DNA of 49,966 nt. It comes from Candidatus Altimarinota bacterium (GTDB lineage: Bacteria > Patescibacteriota > Gracilibacteria > BD1-5 > UBA2023). The stretch is taken from assembly GCA_028689065.1 (NCBI GenBank), contig JAQTWX010000007.1, forward strand, positions 1 through 49,966, read 5' to 3'. The notes beneath the pieces were generated by a model. The model worked only from the letters and a program-made list of their open reading frames with translations. It ran no database searches and had not been told where the DNA came from. Each line of letters opens with the position of its first letter. Position 1 is the first letter of the stretch. The position numbers and the translations under genes are program-made. This document shows positions 19,039-29,622 of the stretch, in pieces.

Positions 19039-20190
19039 ATGTTTTCCAAGCTCTTTATTTTTCTTCTTGTTATATTTTCTCTTGCCGTATTTACTTATGG
19101 TTCTGGAATAAATTATAAGCAACATACGGATATAAAACGAGCACTTGTAAATCATCCGGAGTTTATTCCCACTTCTGAAATGGCAAATCTTTCAGCTGGA
19201 GGGTTTCAGAATATTATTGCTGATTCTTATTGGCTCTCTGCTGTTCAATACATCGGTTCGAATGCAATCGGCTCAGAATATAAGGCATATCTTTATTCTA
19301 TGCTCGATCTTATAACGGATCTGAATCCATATTTTACTTACCCGTACCAGATTGGTGAACTTCTGCTACCATCGTATAATGAACGATATGAGAATCTTTC
19401 AGAAGAAGAAATACAGAAAAATACCGATCAAGCAATCAAAATCGGTCTCAAAGGAATAGAAAAAAATTGTGATGCAACCAAAGTAGAAAAAGCAAAAAAA
19501 GAATATGACTTGAAAAAACTTTGGATGGATGAGAGTTATCAGAATGCCTGCCGTGATCCGATGATTCCGTACTATCTCGCATATATCTATTATTGGAACC
19601 TTCATGATGGAGCGAAGTCGTCCGAGTACTACCGTATTGCTTCAACCAATAGCGATGCTCCGACCGGAGCTCGAACCATGGCAGCTATTATGCAAGGGAA
19701 GTCCGGAGATCGTGAAAAAGCGATTATTATGCTTCTCTCTATTGCAGAGAGCATCGGTGGAGAGAAAGAATCTCTTTGTCAGCAACTTTCAAAAGAACTT
19801 GGAGAGAGTCTTCTTGGGGCTTTTTCTGCTCATGCGACCTTAACTGGGAATGGACTTCGGATGATAGAATTTGTCAGACAAGATATGGTGCAAAAACTCG
19901 AAGAACAGTGAGTCGATCCAACAAATGGACAGAATGTAGACAATTTCTGTTCAACATACCTCAATAAAGCGGTTCGTGAGATGAACCTGAGTTACCTCGA
20001 ACAAGCGGATATTAGATATCTTCAGGATAAAAAAGAACATGCCACAGTTCCTACGATTCTTCTTCATGACAAGTACATCGACTACAATCCGATAGATTTT
20101 CAGCAGGATGCGAAAAACAATCAGGGGATTGAGTACTACTATAATATCGATACTGGAAATTGGGATTATCGGATGGGAGAAATGAAATAA
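19039..20190 (+). CDS. Exported or membrane-anchored helical-repeat protein
   Basis: A 383-aa protein. The N-terminal helix LFIFLLVIFSLAVFTYGSG is a signal or anchor. The rest is helix-rich with TPR-like pairs (PYYLAYIYYWNLHDGAKSSEYY, GDREKAIIMLLSIAESIGGE). The TGA at 19909-19911 (KLEEQ(TGA)VDPTNG) is read as glycine, adding 92 residues to the TAA at 20190. The C-terminal part includes YNIDTGNWDYRMGEMK. It follows jag by 15 bases and is probably co-transcribed. The function is not recognised; protein-protein interaction at the cell surface is inferred. Confidence 0.7.
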
Positions 20191-20200
20191 TTTTCATTTT

Positions 20201-20229
20201 TTGCCTTTTCCTTACTTTTCTGCTATAAT
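20201..20229 (+). promoter_or_regulatory. Good sigma70-type promoter with extended -10
   Basis: TTGCCT (20201-20206), a 17-bp spacer, and TATAAT (20224-20229) preceded by TGC, an extended -10. It drives the heptad-repeat gene pair starting 31 bases downstream. Confidence 0.7.
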
Positions 20230-20259
20230 ACCCACGTATTATCACTTTTCACTCGCTCT

Positions 20260-21084
20260 ATGACTACTCATCCGTCAAAGAATCAACTTATAGAACAGGC
20301 TTCCGCGGAAATGGAAATAACAGAACAGACTCCTGTCATTTCCCCAAAGGATAAAACACTTGCCCAGACTCGCCAGACGGTTAATCGTTTCGTAGGAGTT
20401 TTTGCTCTCGGTAGTACGCTTACTATTTGATCTCCTGCCATGGCGACCGAATCTCCTTATGAACCGCTCGCTGATGCAAGTGGAAAGACTGTATTGGTGT
20501 TGAAAGAAGATGTGCAAGGGAAAGAGGAGCTTTTCGCAGCGTTTGATCGTGTTATTAAATCTGAACAGACGAAAGAGAGAAAAAAGAATGAATTTAATCA
20601 ACTTTCCCCAGAATACCAAAAAAAAGCTCTTTCTTACTTTCAGACCGGGAAGACTGAGCAACCGAATGAAAAAATTCTCTTAAAAGGTGTGAATAGTCTC
20701 ATGTCGCTCTATGAAAATATCGAAGTAGCAAAACAAGGGATTGCGGAATTCAGTGTAGGAAAAGAACCATCGAAAGACCCGTTGGCATTTGAGCCGATGG
20801 TAAAGACTATCACAGGAGCATTTCCATCATGAAAAAATTTCATAGATATGGTTGCTATCCAAAAGATAGATACAATGGTTGGATCTGTATATGTACAGAT
20901 CAAAGAGCAGGCAAAACAAGAGAAAGAGCAGGCAAAACAAGAGAAAGAGCAGGCAAAACAAGAGAAAGAGCAGGCAAAACAAAGCATAGTAAAAAAAGAA
21001 CAGGAACTCGAATTAATAAAACAAAGGACGAAACAACTAGAGGAAAATATTAAGCAACTAAAAACTCTTCTACAAGTTCTCTAA
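20260..21084 (+). CDS. Coiled-coil protein with EQAKQEK heptad repeats
   Basis: A 274-aa protein, read through TGA codons in LTI(TGA)SPAMA and AFPS(TGA)KNF. A hydrophobic segment (FVGVFALGSTLTIGSPAMA, residues about 47-65) may be an uncleaved signal or internal membrane helix. The middle is helical and charged. Residues about 216-241 are tandem EQAKQEK heptads from an exact 21-nt repeat, and the C-terminus continues as a coiled coil (LIKQRTKQLEENIKQLKTLL). It is followed 10 bases later by a second protein with a different heptad repeat. No known family; an elongated structural or partner-binding role is inferred. Confidence 0.65.
20905..20982 (+). repeat. 21-nt tandem repeat (EQAKQEK heptad)
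   Basis: GAGCAGGCAAAACAAGAGAAA repeated three full times plus a 15-base partial copy, without mismatches. The unit is a multiple of three, so copy-number change keeps the frame and lengthens the coiled coil by whole heptads. Confidence 0.9.
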
Positions 21085-21094
21085 TTTTATTTTT

Positions 21095-22783
21095 ATGGCA
21101 GAAGGATTGCAGGAAAAACAACCTCAACAAACAAAACAAATCTGAGAATTGAAACTTCCTCAGTGAGTATTATCGAATCCGAAATATCAGGCAGAGAAGG
21201 GGCAGGTGGATATGAAAAAAAGTGCCATTACTGCTCTTGCTTATATTCCCTGTACCTCCGAAGATGTTGCAGACCGAGATAGATTTATCCAATATATCGA
21301 AGCTCATAAACAAGCGACTCAAATATATGCAGTTATAAATCTTCTTCCAAAAGAAGAACTTCTGGATTGTTTTGATGCAACTTTCGGAACTTCTTTTGCT
21401 GATGCCTGCACTCCCGAATTTATCGATGCTTTTTGTAAAAAAGCAAAACAAGAAGTGACCGAAGCAAAACAAGAAGTGACCGAAGCAAAACAAGAAGTGA
21501 CCGAAGCAAAACAAGAAGTGACCGAAGCAGAAATAAAAAAAAATGAAGATAGACAAAAAACAATTGATATTAAAAAAGAAAAAGAAAATGAACAAAAATT
21601 ATCTGTAGAACAAAAACAAGTTCTCTTAAATATCCGAAAAAAACTCAAATCTCACCATGAATTGAATCAGAAAGATATTGATGTTATTAATAATGACAAG
21701 ATATTACCTTCTTCTCTCAAATTTCAACAAGCCACTAAAAACATCCTCGCAGAACTCAAAACCCAAGCTCAGAAATCTGGGGATTTCCAAGAATATCGTT
21801 CATTTCTCGATAATTTCCACTCGATTGGAGCTATATCGAATCAAGAGTTTCTTTATTTCAAGAAGGAGCTTGATGGATTTAAACCATCTTCAGGGAATGA
21901 AAAGGACGGTAAATCAGGTACTTCTGAGACTCTCGGAAAAGACCTCCGAAATCATGAGTATGAAAAAGTCGGGGATTCCTACATCCGTTTCGGACGGCTC
22001 GGAGAGCAAACCGATGAGATTGTGCGTATTGATGAGAAGAGCGGAGAGGCGAGCAAACGGATAGTATCGAGTAAGAGTGGATATGCTCGTGAAATCGTGT
22101 TTCCAAAAACTCCAGCTCTTGAGAGAGATGTAAAAATCGGAGCAATTAATGAAAAACTCAGCAGTATAGAGAATAAACTTACGAAAATTGCAGAGTATAA
22201 AAAAGAACAGAAAACTCTAGAAAACACACCGAATCGTACTGAAAAAGAAGAGAGCCGTCTCAAAGAATTGAAATCTCTTAATATGGATCCAGAGAGTGTT
22301 ATGGAAATAAAACTCAAAGAAGAGAAAGTAAGACTGGAAGTGGAAAAACGAGAACTTCCACAGGTTGATATGAGCTCACAAGAACTACAAGCAAAACAAG
22401 AGAAAGACGCTCGTGATACTATCAAGTTCGTCGATGATATGGGACTCTATATGCTCGGAGTGGAGAATGTGGATACATTCTTCCAATTTGCCAATTCTCG
22501 AATGATGAACGGGGATAAAATTAATTCAGCAGATGGACTCGATGGAGTGGAAAAAGATGCACTCAAAAAAGTATTTATCGAATTTCTCTGAGGAACTGAT
22601 GCAAACTCTTTGTTTAGTGGATATGGTCTCAGTGAAGGGAAAACTACTGAGGATATCAAGAAACTTCTCATAACAAAGGGAATATATGAAGTTGGAAAAG
22701 TTCCACCAATAAAGAAAATGACCACGGAAGAGCTTAAAATAGTGATGAATACAGGAAAATCCGAAGTAAAAAATACTCTCTAA
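21095..22783 (+). CDS. Large coiled-coil protein with KQEVTEA heptad repeats
   Basis: A 562-aa protein, strongly charged and without a signal peptide. TGA codons in the N-terminal region (KQI(TGA)ELKLPQ(TGA)VLS) and at 22589-22591 (IEFL(TGA)GTDA) are read as glycine. Residues about 117-144 are four KQEVTEA heptads from an exact 21-nt repeat. Long lysine/glutamate-rich helices follow, then a more compact segment with YIRFGRLGEQTDEIVRIDEK, and a C-terminal part with NADGLDGVEKDALKKV-like spacing. It starts 10 bases after the preceding heptad-repeat gene, and a strong terminator follows. No known family; it probably works with its neighbour. Confidence 0.65.
21443..21526 (+). repeat. 21-nt tandem repeat (KQEVTEA heptad)
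   Basis: GCAAAACAAGAAGTGACCGAA repeated four times without mismatch, encoding one heptad per unit. It differs in sequence from the 21-nt repeat of the neighbouring gene but shares the AAACAAGA core and the unit length. Confidence 0.9.
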
Positions 22784-22801
22784 TTAGAGAGTATTTTTTT
22801 G
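22770..22801 (+). terminator. Strong Rho-independent terminator
   Basis: AATACTCTCT / AGAGAGTATT with a 4-base loop, followed by seven T. It overlaps the stop codon of the heptad-repeat gene and isolates it from the glyS promoter. Confidence 0.9.
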
Positions 22802-22808
22802 AAAAAAT

Positions 22809-22836
22809 TTGCATTTCTCCGTTTCCTCTCTATACT
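22809..22836 (+). promoter_or_regulatory. Promoter of the T-box-glyS transcript
   Basis: TTGCAT (22809-22814), 16 bp, TATACT (22831-22836). The predicted transcript start, about 22843, lies just before the first stem of the T-box, as expected. Confidence 0.65.
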
Positions 22837-22842
22837 ACCCGT

Positions 22843-23015
22843 GTACTTAGAGAGAAACCAGAGGCTCATAGGAAGGGATGGAATCCTTCTTCTCTTGGCA
22901 CTACTCTCTCGAGCAAGCGTCGTGACTCGCATCACGGAATTTGGGTGGAACCGCCGGTAAAAGAATTCAACTGGTCCCGAAATCTCTTTTTAACAGAGGT
23001 TTTGGGATTTTTTAT
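22843..23015 (+). promoter_or_regulatory. Glycine T-box riboswitch upstream of glyS
   Basis: A leader that senses uncharged tRNA and controls termination before the synthetase gene. Stem I closes with AGAGAG (22849-22854) and CTCTCT (22904-22909), with an inner hairpin GAAGGGAT/ATCCTTC. A GGC glycine specifier followed by A sits at 22897-22899, on the 3' side of stem I, where the specifier belongs. The conserved T-box motif GGGTGGAACCGCC is at 22943-22955. Its TGGA bulge would pair with a tRNA 3' end UCCA, consistent with the U73 discriminator usual for bacterial tRNA-Gly. A terminator hairpin follows at 22975-23013. The stem I assignment is by eye. Confidence 0.82.
22975..23015 (+). terminator. 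T-box terminator hairpin
   Basis: TCCCGAAATCTCT (22975-22987) pairs with AGAGGTTTTGGGA (22995-23007) with G-T pairs, followed by TTTTTT. It lies between the T-box motif and the glyS start codon, as a transcriptional T-box requires. Confidence 0.85.
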
Positions 23016-23034
23016 TTGTGTAATTTTTAAATAT

Positions 23035-24432
23035 ATGTCAAACGTAGAAATGAAAGATCTCGTGGAACTTTCGAAAGTTCGTGGGTTTGTGTACCAAGGA
23101 TCCGAGATTTATGGAGGACTTGCGAATAGCTGGGATTACGGACCATATGGGTCTATACTCAAGGAAAATATCAAAAATGCGTGGATTCGTGAATTCGTTC
23201 AGAAGCGTCCAGATATGACCCTTCTCGATGCGGCGATTCTTATGAATCCACAGGTTTGGGTGGCTTCCGGACACGTTGGTGGTTTTTCTGATCCACTTAT
23301 GGAATGTAAGGATTGTCATACTCGTCACCGAGCGGATAAACTTGTAGAAGAAGGACTCGAAAAAGACGCGAATTTTCCAGTTCCTGCCAACTGGGCAGGG
23401 GATAAAACTCCAACTCCTGATTTCGATGCGTATATCGTGAAAGGACATATCGCTTGTCCGAATTGTGGAGCGAAGAATTGGTCAGGAATTCAACGATTTA
23501 ATCTTATGCTTCAAACACATCAGGGAGTAACGGAGGATTCTACGAGTCTCGTATACCTTCGTCCAGAAACCGCTCAGGGAATATTCGTAAACTTTGCGAA
23601 TATCGCTCGAACCAGTCGAAAGAAAGTTCCATTCGGAGTGGCACAGTGTGGAAAAGCTTTCCGAAATGAGATTACCCCAAAGAACTTTATTTTTCGTACT
23701 CGTGAATTCGAACAAATCGAGATTGAATTCTTCTGTAAACCTGGAACCGATGAAGCATTCTTTGAGGAGTGGCTTGGAGAAGAACAGAGATTCTTTACAG
23801 AAGTACTTGGACTTGATGCTGATAAAGTTCGATTCGTTGAGATTCCAAAAGATGGACTTCCTCACTATTCACGACGTGCCGGAGATTTCGAATATCTTTT
23901 CCCATTTGGTTGGGGGGAGATTTCCACACTTGCGAACCGCACAGACTATGATCTCAATGCTCATATGAAGGAATCTAAAGCAGATCTTTCCTATTTTGAT
24001 CCATTTACGAACGAGAAATATATACCATACGTTATCGAACCATCTATCGGTCTTTCTCGACTCACTCTCGCAGCCCTTGCGAATGCCTATACTCGGGTAG
24101 AAACCGAAGAGGGAAGTCGAATTATCATGAAATTCAAACCATCTATCGCTCCAATCAAGGTGGCAATTCTCCCGGTAGTAAAGAAGCTCGGGACGGAAGC
24201 AATGGAAGTCTTTACGCTCCTCTCTCCACACTTTACGTGTGAATACGACGAAGCGGGAGCTATCGGAAAACGATACTACCGCATGGATGAGATCGGAGTT
24301 CCATTTTCCATCGCCATCGATAGCGATAACTACAATCAGGGACAGGTAACGGTTCGTGATCGTGACACTGGACTTCAAGAGACGGTGAAGATTGAAAATC
24401 TTGTAGAATATTTCCGAGGAAAAGGATGTTAA
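23035..24432 (+). CDS. glyS: Glycyl-tRNA synthetase (dimeric, class II)
   Basis: A 465-aa enzyme that charges tRNA-Gly, of the single-chain alpha2 type (GRS1-like). Visible are the N-terminal SKVRGFVYQGSEIYGGLANS, a zinc-like pair of CxxC motifs (MECKDCHTRH, IACPNCGAKNW), motif 2 FRNEITPKNFIFRTREFEQ, the YSRRAGDFEYLFPFGWGE block and motif 3 IEPSIGLSRLTLA, then an anticodon-binding domain. The start MSNVEMKDL at 23035 is chosen because earlier in-frame ATGs lie inside the T-box terminator. In this organism it must charge both normal tRNA-Gly and the UGA-reading tRNA-Gly. It contains no TGA codon in its own frame. Confidence 0.97.
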   Translation: MSNVEMKDLVELSKVRGFVYQGSEIYGGLANSWDYGPYGSILKENIKNAWIREFVQKRPDMTLLDAAILMNPQVWVASGHVGGFSDPLMECKDCHTRHRADKLVEEGLEKDANFPVPANWAGDKTPTPDFDAYIVKGHIACPNCGAKNWSGIQRFNLMLQTHQGVTEDSTSLVYLRPETAQGIFVNFANIARTSRKKVPFGVAQCGKAFRNEITPKNFIFRTREFEQIEIEFFCKPGTDEAFFEEWLGEEQRFFTEVLGLDADKVRFVEIPKDGLPHYSRRAGDFEYLFPFGWGEISTLANRTDYDLNAHMKESKADLSYFDPFTNEKYIPYVIEPSIGLSRLTLAALANAYTRVETEEGSRIIMKFKPSIAPIKVAILPVVKKLGTEAMEVFTLLSPHFTCEYDEAGAIGKRYYRMDEIGVPFSIAIDSDNYNQGQVTVRDRDTGLQETVKIENLVEYFRGKGC

Positions 24433-24443
24433 TAAAGTATAAC

Positions 24444-24471
24444 AAAAAATCCGGCATTTGCCGGATTTTTT
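24444..24471. terminator. Bidirectional terminator between glyS and mraY
   Basis: AAAAAATCCGGC / GCCGGATTTTTT with a 4-base loop; A and T tracts on both sides serve both convergent genes. Confidence 0.92.
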
Positions 24472-24489
24472 GTATTAAGATTTTTGAAG

Positions 24490-25548
24490 TTATTTCATCA
24501 CGAAACTCACAATGAGTCCGATACTGGAGAGAATCATTCCCACAAGCCAGAAACGCATAACAACAGTTTCTTCCGACCATCCGATGGCTTCAAGATGATG
24601 GTGAAATGGAGCGATTTTAAAAACCTTTTTTCCGTTTCGGAGCTTCTTGGAAGTGAGCTGGATAATAACGGAACAAATCTCGAGGATATAGACTCCAGAG
24701 ATGATAATGAGCACTGCGAGCGTATCAGTCATCATTGCCATAATTCCGAGGTTGGCTCCGAGTGCGAGCGAACCGACATCACCCATGTAGAATTGGGCGG
24801 GTTTTATATTGAACCAGAGAAATGCAATAAGCGCCCCAACAATGAGCATACAGATAGCCGAGAGGATAAAGAGACTGTGGAGATAAGTTACGAAAGCATA
24901 TACAACGTAATTGAAGAGGAGAAGTCCTCCAGCGAGCCCATCAAGTCCATCGGTCACATTGACTGCATTTGCCATCGCAATGATGATAAAAACAAAGAGG
25001 GGGATATAGAGTATACCAAGACTCACTTCACCGAAGAATGGAAAGTGAAGTCCGGTATGTCCGAGTTTCACGTAGAACCAGTAGGCTCCGAGTCCAGCAA
25101 ATATAGTGAGGAGTATCATTTTTACTCGTGCGGAAAGTCCTTTTGTTCGTCCAATTCCACGGACATTTAGATAGTCGTCCACGAGTCCTATAATTCCGAC
25201 GGTTGCGAGCGTGAAGAGCGCGAGATAGGTCTCATTTCGATTCCAGAGACTGTATTTTATATTAACACCGAACAAGCTTTGGATATCTGTCGAAAAGTAT
25301 TGCAAGATGATAGAAACCGCCACAAGCGAGAATATGGAAAGGAGGATAATTCCTGCTCACATCGAAGGAGTTCCGGTTTTATTCTTATGAAGCTTGGCAA
25401 ACTCGGTAGCCTTTCCCATAAGTGCTTCCTCACGAATTTGTTTTCCGAGTTTGTACTTATGAAGAAATCGGATATATGGAGGAATGAGGAGAAAAGTTAA
25501 GAGGAATGAGAGGAGAAGGTAGACGAGAAGAAAGGAGAGATTTCACAT
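24490..25548 (-). CDS. mraY: Phospho-N-acetylmuramoyl-pentapeptide transferase
   Basis: A 352-aa integral membrane enzyme that makes lipid I by transferring phospho-MurNAc-pentapeptide to undecaprenyl phosphate. Visible motifs are LGKQIREE..., TPSM(TGA)AGI near the N-terminus (the TGA glycine matches the family MGG/MGG-like turn), GLVDDYLNVRG with the catalytic DD, NAVNVTDGLDGLAGG, FYMGDVGSLALGA and KIAPFHHHLEAIGW, with about ten hydrophobic segments. The frame opens ATG-TGA-AAT, so glycine is residue 2. The stop is TAA. Confidence 0.96.
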
Positions 25549-25577
25549 ATTTTTAAATAGGGGTTATCTATTAATGA

Positions 25578-26630
25578 TTATTTTTGTAATAAAATATAAA
25601 GTTCTCGTACTTCCTGCTTTGTTTCAGAGTCTCCTTTTTGGAAGATATCTTGAATCATAACATCATTATTTTTTATAAATTCTCGAAGTTTTTGTTTATT
25701 TTCTAAGGAATCGATATTCGGAATACCTATTTGAAGACTAAGTTTTTTGAGGAGAATATTGACATTTTTCTCCATACTTTCAAAGTCTTTTTCGAGAACT
25801 CGTTGTATTTCTTTGACAGTTCCCATTGGATCTCATACATAATCCATATGCATTTGTCCATTTCCTCCCTGATCCCCCTCAGTGAGGATGATAATATTTC
25901 CATAATTAATAAAAGAACTAAAGAGTCATGGATGTGTAGCATTGATAGTTTTGATTTTATCAGCATTCATAGTCTGACTATCTCCGAATACTCCTCGTTG
26001 ATTGTAAAAAAGTATTTGCCCAGGCACCACTACTTTGAAGTCCATTTCTTGATTAATCATAGCATTGAGATATCCATAAAAGAGACCGAGTTGAATAATG
26101 AGAAGAAAAGCATTGATGATTCCAAAAGAAAAACTAGAACTTCCAGAAATAAGAACCCCTCCAATACTTGTAAAGAGGGTAAAAATCGTTATTCCAAAAA
26201 GAAATACAAGGAGAAGAACAGTCTGATTAAAAAAATTTACAAATGCCTCATCTGAGTGTTCACTTTTTTCGATTGCAAAGTAAATATCCTCTATATAAGG
26301 TTTATTTCCTTGGATTTTATAAAAACGTCGAATATATACTACAACAATAATGAACCACCATATAACATTAAGAATCAAGAGAATGGCAATAGATACAGTG
26401 ATTGTATCGGGATTGGTTTTTGAAAATATAAGGAGATAGACATTGATGCAGGCAATGATAAAAACAAAAAATGCTCGCCAAGATATAAGAATGGAATAGA
26501 TCCAATGTTTTTTGATAATCATAAGGAAACGTGTTCCGTTTTTCTCGAGTTTTTTAAGGAGTTTCGTATCCCCACTGATATCGAACGATTTGAACATCCA
26601 AGATACGATACCTGAGAAATTAATAAACAT
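25578..26630 (-). CDS. Membrane protein with PH-like domain
   Basis: A 350-aa protein. Residues about 40-100 hold two hydrophobic helices (SILISWRAFFVFIIACINVY, ILLILNVIWWFIIVVVY), with two more near 150-205 (VLLLVFLFGITIFTLF, IINAFLLIIQLGLFYGYL). The C-terminal domain (VFGDSQTMNADKIKTI, NYGNIIILTEGDQGG) has the strand pattern of bacterial PH-like domains, and a coiled coil follows. The two fragments seen under the standard code join through TGA codons (for example 25926-25928). It ends in TAA. Function unknown. Confidence 0.6.
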
Positions 26631-26729
26631 AAAAAATAAGATGAAAAAATATGAAAGGAGTATAGTTTTTCTCGAGAGAAAAGCAAGGGGTTTGTTTGGA
26701 AAAATATTGATATTATTATAATCTTTGAT

Positions 26730-28241
26730 TTATTTCTGGAGTTTCTTTTTACTTAAAAACCACACCCCTCCAATACCTCCGAGATAGAGAATAGAAAATA
26801 CCCCGGTGCAGACAAGAAGAGAGAGAAAAACCCCTGTGTGAAGACTCTGGAGGATATACCAGTTCGTTCCGCTCGCAATAATAGCAAAAAAAAGTGTAGA
26901 AAGAGTGAAACCTGGGAGGAAATGAAAATGTACGAGATGGCGTGTCGCATGATAGGTAAAGACAAGGAGAAGAATCTGACAGATGAGTGTCACCCAAGCA
27001 GACCCGACAAAAGAGTAGAATGGGATGAGTGTAAGATTTCCGATGAGATTCGCAAGAGTGATGATGAGATTGATTCGGAGGAGCTTCTTCTGCTCGTCGT
27101 GGGCGATGAGGAGATAGGTGAAGAGGGAAGAAAGGAAATAGAAGAGGAAAATAAAAACCACGATTTTCATCGCATCGAGCGAAGTGTAGAGGTGCTTGCT
27201 GTGTTCTATATACTCTTTTGTCGCGATGAAACTTATGACATTTACATCATTTATAAAAAGAAATGAAGCAATCCCGACCCCGAAAACAAGAAGAATTTTA
27301 TAAGCCTTTGCAACGTATTCAAAAAGTTTTTCTTTGTCTATTTTCTGAATTGCTTCTGTAAAGAGTGGAAGCATAGAATTGAGGAAGAGTGTTCCAAACA
27401 TCATCCCGACTTCGACAATCTTCATGGGAACGGAGTAAAGTGCAATCGAGGTGTCAGCGATTATCTGTGGTTCGAGGACAGAGAGAAGAACAATGTCTAC
27501 TTTGAAATAGATAACATTGAGAAAAAGAGCCACTCCATACGGAAGGGAAATCCAGAGAATATGTTTTATATACACGGAGTCGAACCGGAATCGGATAGGC
27601 TCTATACGACGAGCATAAAAATAAAGAAGACCCGTCATAACAATATTTCAGAGGAGTCCTGCAAGAAGTATGGAAACAAATCCCCAGAACTGCATGGTCG
27701 GATTATCGGACATAAGTCCCTTTGGGAGGAGGACGAAGACGATCAAAAGTACCGCAAGAAAATTGATAACTTTCCCGGTGGTTGTCGATATGAATGAGAA
27801 TTCAGTCCTAAGGTGAGCTTGAAGGAGGGACATAACAGAACTATTCATGAGCCCGAAGAGCGTGAATACTCCGGTTATGAGAATCCCTGCCATTGCTATT
27901 CAGGAATTATATCAGGGGAGGAAGAATCCTATCACGAGCGAGAGAAAAATAATCACTCCTCAGAAAAATGTTCGAAGTGTTAATATATTTCCTACGATAT
28001 TCTGGACTTTTTCATGATCGTTTTTGTGCGTGGAAATCTCTCGGACAGTGATGGTATAGAGTCCGAGATCAGCAATGACCGAGAAGATGGAAAGGTAGTT
28101 ATAAACTTTGGAATAGAGTCCGTATCCCGCGACATCGAGGTAGTTGGTGAGTATCTTTATGAGGAATATCGAGATGAGTGCAGTCGCCACCTTTCCGGCG
28201 ATTTGCGCGAGAGTATTGGAATAGACTTTTTTGGTGGACAA
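26730..28241 (-). CDS. MOP-superfamily (Wzx-type) polysaccharide flippase
   Basis: A 503-aa protein with about 12-14 hydrophobic helices throughout, starting STKKVYSNTLAQIAGKVATALISI and with YLDVAGYGLYSKVYNYLS after the first helix, the classic layout of polysaccharide or lipid-linked oligosaccharide exporters. It joins three segments through TGA codons (27960-27962, 27900-27902, 27648-27650). It probably moves a lipid-linked sugar across the membrane. It belongs to the same superfamily as MurJ; Wzx is preferred by pattern, not proven. A glycosylphosphotransferase is encoded at 36051-37472. Confidence 0.8.
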
Positions 28242-28269
28242 GAGAAAAACAAAGAAGAAATAATTTGAA

Positions 28270-29463
28270 TTATTTTAGGGAATGTTTCTGTGATGTTGTT
28301 ATGGCAGAAGTTCCGATTCAGAAAGTCATACTCTTTTCGAGACCGTAGGCATTTTTTGGAAAATATCGATGCCAAGCAATATCTCGACTAATTCCACCAC
28401 TGGTGATTGTGAAGGAATCTTCATAATGACCAGTTTTATATCCTTCCAAGAATTTCTTTTCAATGTTAGCAAGAACCTCGGGAGTATAAAGTTCTGCTGG
28501 TCTAATTCCTATAGATGATCGTCCAATTAAATCGGCATAATTTTGGTTTCCAAGAATAAGACCATTGCTCCAGATATTCATAAAATATGGTCCATGTTCC
28601 CAGAACATATCTACGGCACTTGCACAGGTAGAAAGTGCGAGCAATCGACGTTCCATGCCTGTTTTTTCAAAAGATTCTGGCATTTTTTCTATAATGGATC
28701 TTGTTTTTTCTAAAAAAATATCCATAGATTTTCCCGCATCTAAAACAAAACTCTTAAATTCACTAGTCGGAATAGTAGGATGTTCTCCGAGAGTAATATC
28801 TTTCCCAATACGGATAGATCCACTTCATTCATTTCCTGATGAATTCCAAGAGATAGTTTTTTTGGTTCTTTCTGGATGAAGAATCTCATTCTTATATCAT
28901 TTTCCTTGGGAAAGTATAAAGGTTAATTCTTGAAGTTTTTGAGCATCTTCCTTTTTTAAAAGTTCTGCTGTTCGACCTTCTCGAAGCAGTACCTCAAACT
29001 CTTCAGAAGTTGTTCCCATAGCTCGGTAGTATGCTTCGTTTATAAGCAGTATATCTTTTGCTTTTGAATAGAGAGCAATAATTGGTGACCATGTTTGAAT
29101 CTGACTTTCGTCGATAAGTTGCCCATTTAGATCTATCAAAGGACGAAATATATATCTCGAATCACTTCCGCATCTTGCTTCAAATCCTTGTTCGTTCGTG
29201 ATTTTCTTCACTCCGGTATTTCCAAATTCCCAAGGGCCATTAATAAGTCGGTCAAAAATCCAGAAACTCATCTTTAGTCGCATGACGAATGATTTATTTT
29301 CTCAAAGAAATTCTTTATTGGAAACAATATCTTCCACTTGTTTTCGGATTTTCTCGAAAACACTATAACTATTAATGAGCTTTCATTCTGGAAAAAGAGT
29401 TCTCATTTCTAAAGGAGTAGCGATTTTTAGTGTTTCGGAAGCTGAAATAATCTTAGATTGCAT
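28270..29463 (-). CDS. PAS-domain protein
   Basis: A 397-aa soluble protein with one clear PAS-like domain and probably a second. The first (residues about 120-190) has ALYSKAKDILLINEAYYRAMG and TSEEFEVLLREGRTAELL; the second (about 265-370) has LILGNQNYADLIGRSSIGIRP and EDSFTITSGGISRDIAWHRYF. TGA codons join the pieces (28318-28320 and in FPE(TGA)KLI, EFL(TGA)ENK). No kinase, cyclase or helix-turn-helix output domain is visible, so it may signal by protein contact. Its upstream region carries the same palindrome as the C1q-like gene. The stop is TAA at 28270. Confidence 0.7.
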
Positions 29464-29510
29464 AGCAAATAATAACAATAAAGAAATTAAATTCACTTTA
29501 TTATTGTGAT

Positions 29511-29556
29511 ATTTCTTCGTAAAGCAAATTTGCTTTTAAAAAATGTATAAAAATTA
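29511..29556 (-). repeat. Shared 46-nt upstream element, copy 1 (palindrome)
   Basis: Matches 30377-30423 except for one extra A there. The core AAAGCAAATTTGCTTT (29521-29536) is a perfect 16-bp palindrome. On the minus strand TATACA lies just upstream. It precedes the PAS gene by about 50 bases and is a candidate operator. The rest of 29464-29622 shows no gene. Confidence 0.7.
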
Positions 29557-29622
29557 ATAGTGTTTTTTAAGTACTGACTTTTATATTATTCTCATAACCC
29601 ATAAAGGGTTGTTGATTTCATA

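Noticed and set aside
20905-21526. CRISPR-like repeats.
   Set aside because: Units are contiguous 21-mers without spacers and encode heptads inside genes.
22945-23034. An upstream extension of glyS beginning MEPPVKEFNWS.
   Set aside because: It translates the T-box and terminator; the synthetase N-terminus starts at 23035.
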